Shown piece after piece: positions 5,462-6,962 of a stretch of 6,962 nt of DNA (position 1 is the first letter of the stretch; each line of letters starts with the position of its first letter). Under the pieces are notes generated by a model that did not search any database, was not told where the DNA came from, and worked only from the letters and a program-made list of their open reading frames with translations. This DNA comes from Anaerolineaceae bacterium. Its GTDB lineage: Bacteria > Chloroflexota > Anaerolineae > Anaerolineales > Anaerolineaceae. The DNA is taken from contig JAQVUC010000051.1 of the NCBI GenBank assembly GCA_028699715.1, positions 1-6,962 on the forward strand, written 5' to 3'. Both the position numbers and the translations under genes were made by a program.

Positions 5462-6736
5462 GTGAACAAAGAAATCTTGAGTCTGGCACTATTTTTCACC
5501 CTCTTAATCTCTGGTTGCACTTCCCAATTGCCTTCAACCGACGTGGTGCCAACTGAAACTGTTGAATTTTTGGAACCTGTTCAACCAATAGAGAGCCCAA
5601 CAACTGCCAACACCTCTACGCTGCCTGCGACGGAAGAAATATTCCCTCCAACACCAGAAATCACACCTTCAGAAACAGAGGAAACAAATCGATTTACTTA
5701 CTATTTCGACCAAAACGAAATTGAACAGTACTGTTTAGAGTTTCCTCAAATGCATATCTACAAGCCAATGGATATAGGCAATCGATACCTTGTTGCCGTA
5801 TCAGAGCAGAATAACGTTTCTGCTGTTTCCCCAGAAGATGGCATTTTGAGATCCTTATTTACACCAGAGTTCCAAAATGGTCATCTTATTTTAAATAATG
5901 TTGATTTTGATAATCCCTGGTACACGTATATGGTCGTAGATTCACCCAGTGAAACCGGGGATTGGAACTTACATGTAGTGAATTTGGAAGAAAATACCAA
6001 TACAATTATTGCGAATAAAGGACAAAATAACTCTCTTTCATTTAATACGTATACTTCACTTGACTCTGACACACTTTACTTATCAACCTCAATCTTTGAT
6101 GGAAAGGATATTTTGTCCAGCCAACTCTTTGCCTTTGACTTAGTTTCCAATAAGGCGGAATTGCTGATTGATAGTCAAGACAAGCAAGCCTTTATGTCAA
6201 ACATCGCGGCATCAAGTGGATATATTGTGATAGAAAACGATGTTCCCAAGGAACCCACCCACGGATTAACCCTGTTTGACGTTTCAAAACGAACTTGGGT
6301 TGAACTTCCTCAGAACAGTCCTGCCAGTATCCCAGACATGGAATTTCCATATATTGTCTGGAAGAATAATGAAAGATACGAACAGCCCACAAGTTTTACA
6401 ATTTTCAATCTTGAGACTGGGATTTCAAGAATGGTAACTGTTTCAGGCAGGGATTCTGAAGACATATCAATTTCTGATGGCTTTGCAATCACACAGGCTT
6501 CGACAGGCGTGGATTTATCAAGAAACTCTATCATGCTTTATCCCATCGAAAACGAATCTGTGTATGCTATCCAGGTTTACATTGATGAGATCCGTACCCT
6601 GGATGCCTATGTTGATAACGGTAATGTGATTTGGAGTTTTACAACTCTGGCTGATGCTTTCGAGTATTCAAGTTTTCTTTGTAAGGTTCCACTGGAAACG
6701 GTGATGTCAGAAGCCGTAGAGGGGTTAGAAGATTAG
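5462..6736 (+). CDS. Lipoprotein with Pro/Thr/Glu linker and probable beta-propeller domain
   Basis: This 424-aa protein starts with a lipoprotein signal peptide: a short charged N-terminus, a hydrophobic stretch (5-17) and the lipobox ISGC, so Cys19 should be lipidated and anchor it to the outer face of the membrane. Residues 20-76 form a low-complexity Pro/Thr/Ser/Glu linker. The rest contains at least five spaced strand-turn-strand units of the type x-L-x-x-x-D/N-L-x-x-x-T: 168-183, 220-237, 267-282, 310-325 and 355-371, spaced 43-52 residues apart, as expected of beta-propeller blades (TolB/WD-like). Cys91 and Cys407, the only other cysteines, lie at the two ends of this domain. GTG is the start, with AAAGGAG 6 nt upstream. 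No catalytic motif is seen; ligand binding or a structural surface role is possible. I do not recognise a named family. No clear terminator follows. Confidence 0.8.
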   Translation: MNKEILSLALFFTLLISGCTSQLPSTDVVPTETVEFLEPVQPIESPTTANTSTLPATEEIFPPTPEITPSETEETNRFTYYFDQNEIEQYCLEFPQMHIYKPMDIGNRYLVAVSEQNNVSAVSPEDGILRSLFTPEFQNGHLILNNVDFDNPWYTYMVVDSPSETGDWNLHVVNLEENTNTIIANKGQNNSLSFNTYTSLDSDTLYLSTSIFDGKDILSSQLFAFDLVSNKAELLIDSQDKQAFMSNIAASSGYIVIENDVPKEPTHGLTLFDVSKRTWVELPQNSPASIPDMEFPYIVWKNNERYEQPTSFTIFNLETGISRMVTVSGRDSEDISISDGFAITQASTGVDLSRNSIMLYPIENESVYAIQVYIDEIRTLDAYVDNGNVIWSFTTLADAFEYSSFLCKVPLETVMSEAVEGLED

Positions 6737-6804
6737 ATTTTTTACTTTCTCATTTGAATAATGCCTTCGAGTACATAAAATTCTGCTAAAAAACCTGCGC
6801 TGAC

Positions 6805-6813
6805 TGGTATACT
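6805..6813 (+). promoter_or_regulatory. Extended -10 promoter of the ABC-F gene, near-leaderless
   Basis: TGG followed by TATACT (6808-6813) forms an extended -10 element only 9 nt before the ATG at 6823, so the transcript would carry a leader of roughly 2-4 nt. No Shine-Dalgarno is present in CTGACTGGTATACTTTTCAT. No clear -35 is visible, which extended -10 promoters tolerate. Confidence 0.5.
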
Positions 6814-6822
6814 TTTCATGCT

Positions 6823-6962
6823 ATGTCACTACTTACCGCGCAGAATTTGGGACGCTCTTTTGGTCCGGTGGATATTTTCGAAGATATCAATCTTTCGATC
6901 CCCCACCAGGCTCGCATTGCCATCGTGGGAACCAACGGAGTGGGGAAAACGACCCTGCTGAG
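6823..6962 (+). CDS. ABC-F family ATPase, N-terminal part (runs off the right edge)
   Basis: Forty-six complete codons begin MSLLTAQNLGRSFG, then a Walker A motif GTNGVGKTT at 36-44, preceded by the strand RIAIVG. The opening resembles soluble duplicated ABC-F proteins (EttA/Uup/antibiotic-resistance type), which lack membrane domains and act in the ribosomal E site to modulate or rescue translation. The phrase IFEDINLSI followed closely by Walker A and the absence of a neighbouring permease favour this over a transporter subunit, but only the first part of domain 1 is visible. The linker, signature motif and second domain lie outside the window, so the subfamily cannot be set. An ATG at 6818 is out of frame and was not used. 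Confidence 0.78.
   Translation, partial: MSLLTAQNLGRSFGPVDIFEDINLSIPHQARIAIVGTNGVGKTTLL

Noticed and set aside
5881..6534. Minus-strand frames at 5881-6072, 6192-6392 and 6310-6534
   Set aside because: They are antisense to the lipoprotein gene, short, mutually overlapping and without start signals.
6772..6781. TACATAAAAT shared with the outer arm of the hairpin at 5321-5330
   Set aside because: Ten AT-rich bases can match by chance, and no inverted partner or GC core follows here.

Overview
The window looks like a chromosomal segment from a member of the Chloroflexota, probably class Anaerolineae. This is inferred from the style of the proteins (a WDIGTAYDLF-type regulator N-terminus, a bacterial eRF1-like protein, a Pro/Thr-rich lipoprotein) and from the mixed gene starts, some with Shine-Dalgarno sites and some apparently leaderless. 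No rRNA marker is present, so the placement is tentative. I see no tRNA, rRNA, CRISPR array, insertion sequence, integrase or phage gene.

Layout. Positions 1-280 (minus) hold the first 93 codons of a probable ArsR-like regulator, with a promoter containing a palindrome just upstream (307-334). Positions 447-1370 (minus) encode a ten-helix EamA/DMT transporter. It is divergent from a GTG-started, cytoplasmic GH13 alpha-glucan-active glycosidase at 1457-3163 (plus), across an 86-bp gap that carries both starts. Next come a Dps/MrgA-type mini-ferritin (3376-3804), a bacterial eRF1-like (baeRF) protein (4070-5221), a lipoprotein with a probable beta-propeller (5462-6736), and the first 46 codons of an ABC-F ATPase (6823-6962, running off the end), all on the plus strand. 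No gene-free stretch exceeds 300 bases; the largest are 3805-4069, 5222-5461 and 3164-3375. The first two contain hairpins and promoters. The third holds only the AT-rich dps leader and a -10-like box.

How the genes relate. Dps, the baeRF protein and the lipoprotein each appear to be a single-gene transcription unit, because each has its own promoter-like sequence and the first two end in strong hairpin terminators. The terminators after dps and after the baeRF gene share almost the same 22-nt palindromic core and the same 14-nt T-rich tail, so they appear related by descent. The neighbourhood mixes iron/oxidative protection (Dps) with predicted ribosome-associated functions (baeRF, ABC-F). 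That is suggestive of stress physiology, but nothing in the sequence proves a joint system. The most interesting points are the eRF1-like protein with a GGF-containing Gly/His/Asp loop, the paired terminators, and two genes whose -10 boxes sit so close to the ATG that the mRNAs should be leaderless or nearly so.
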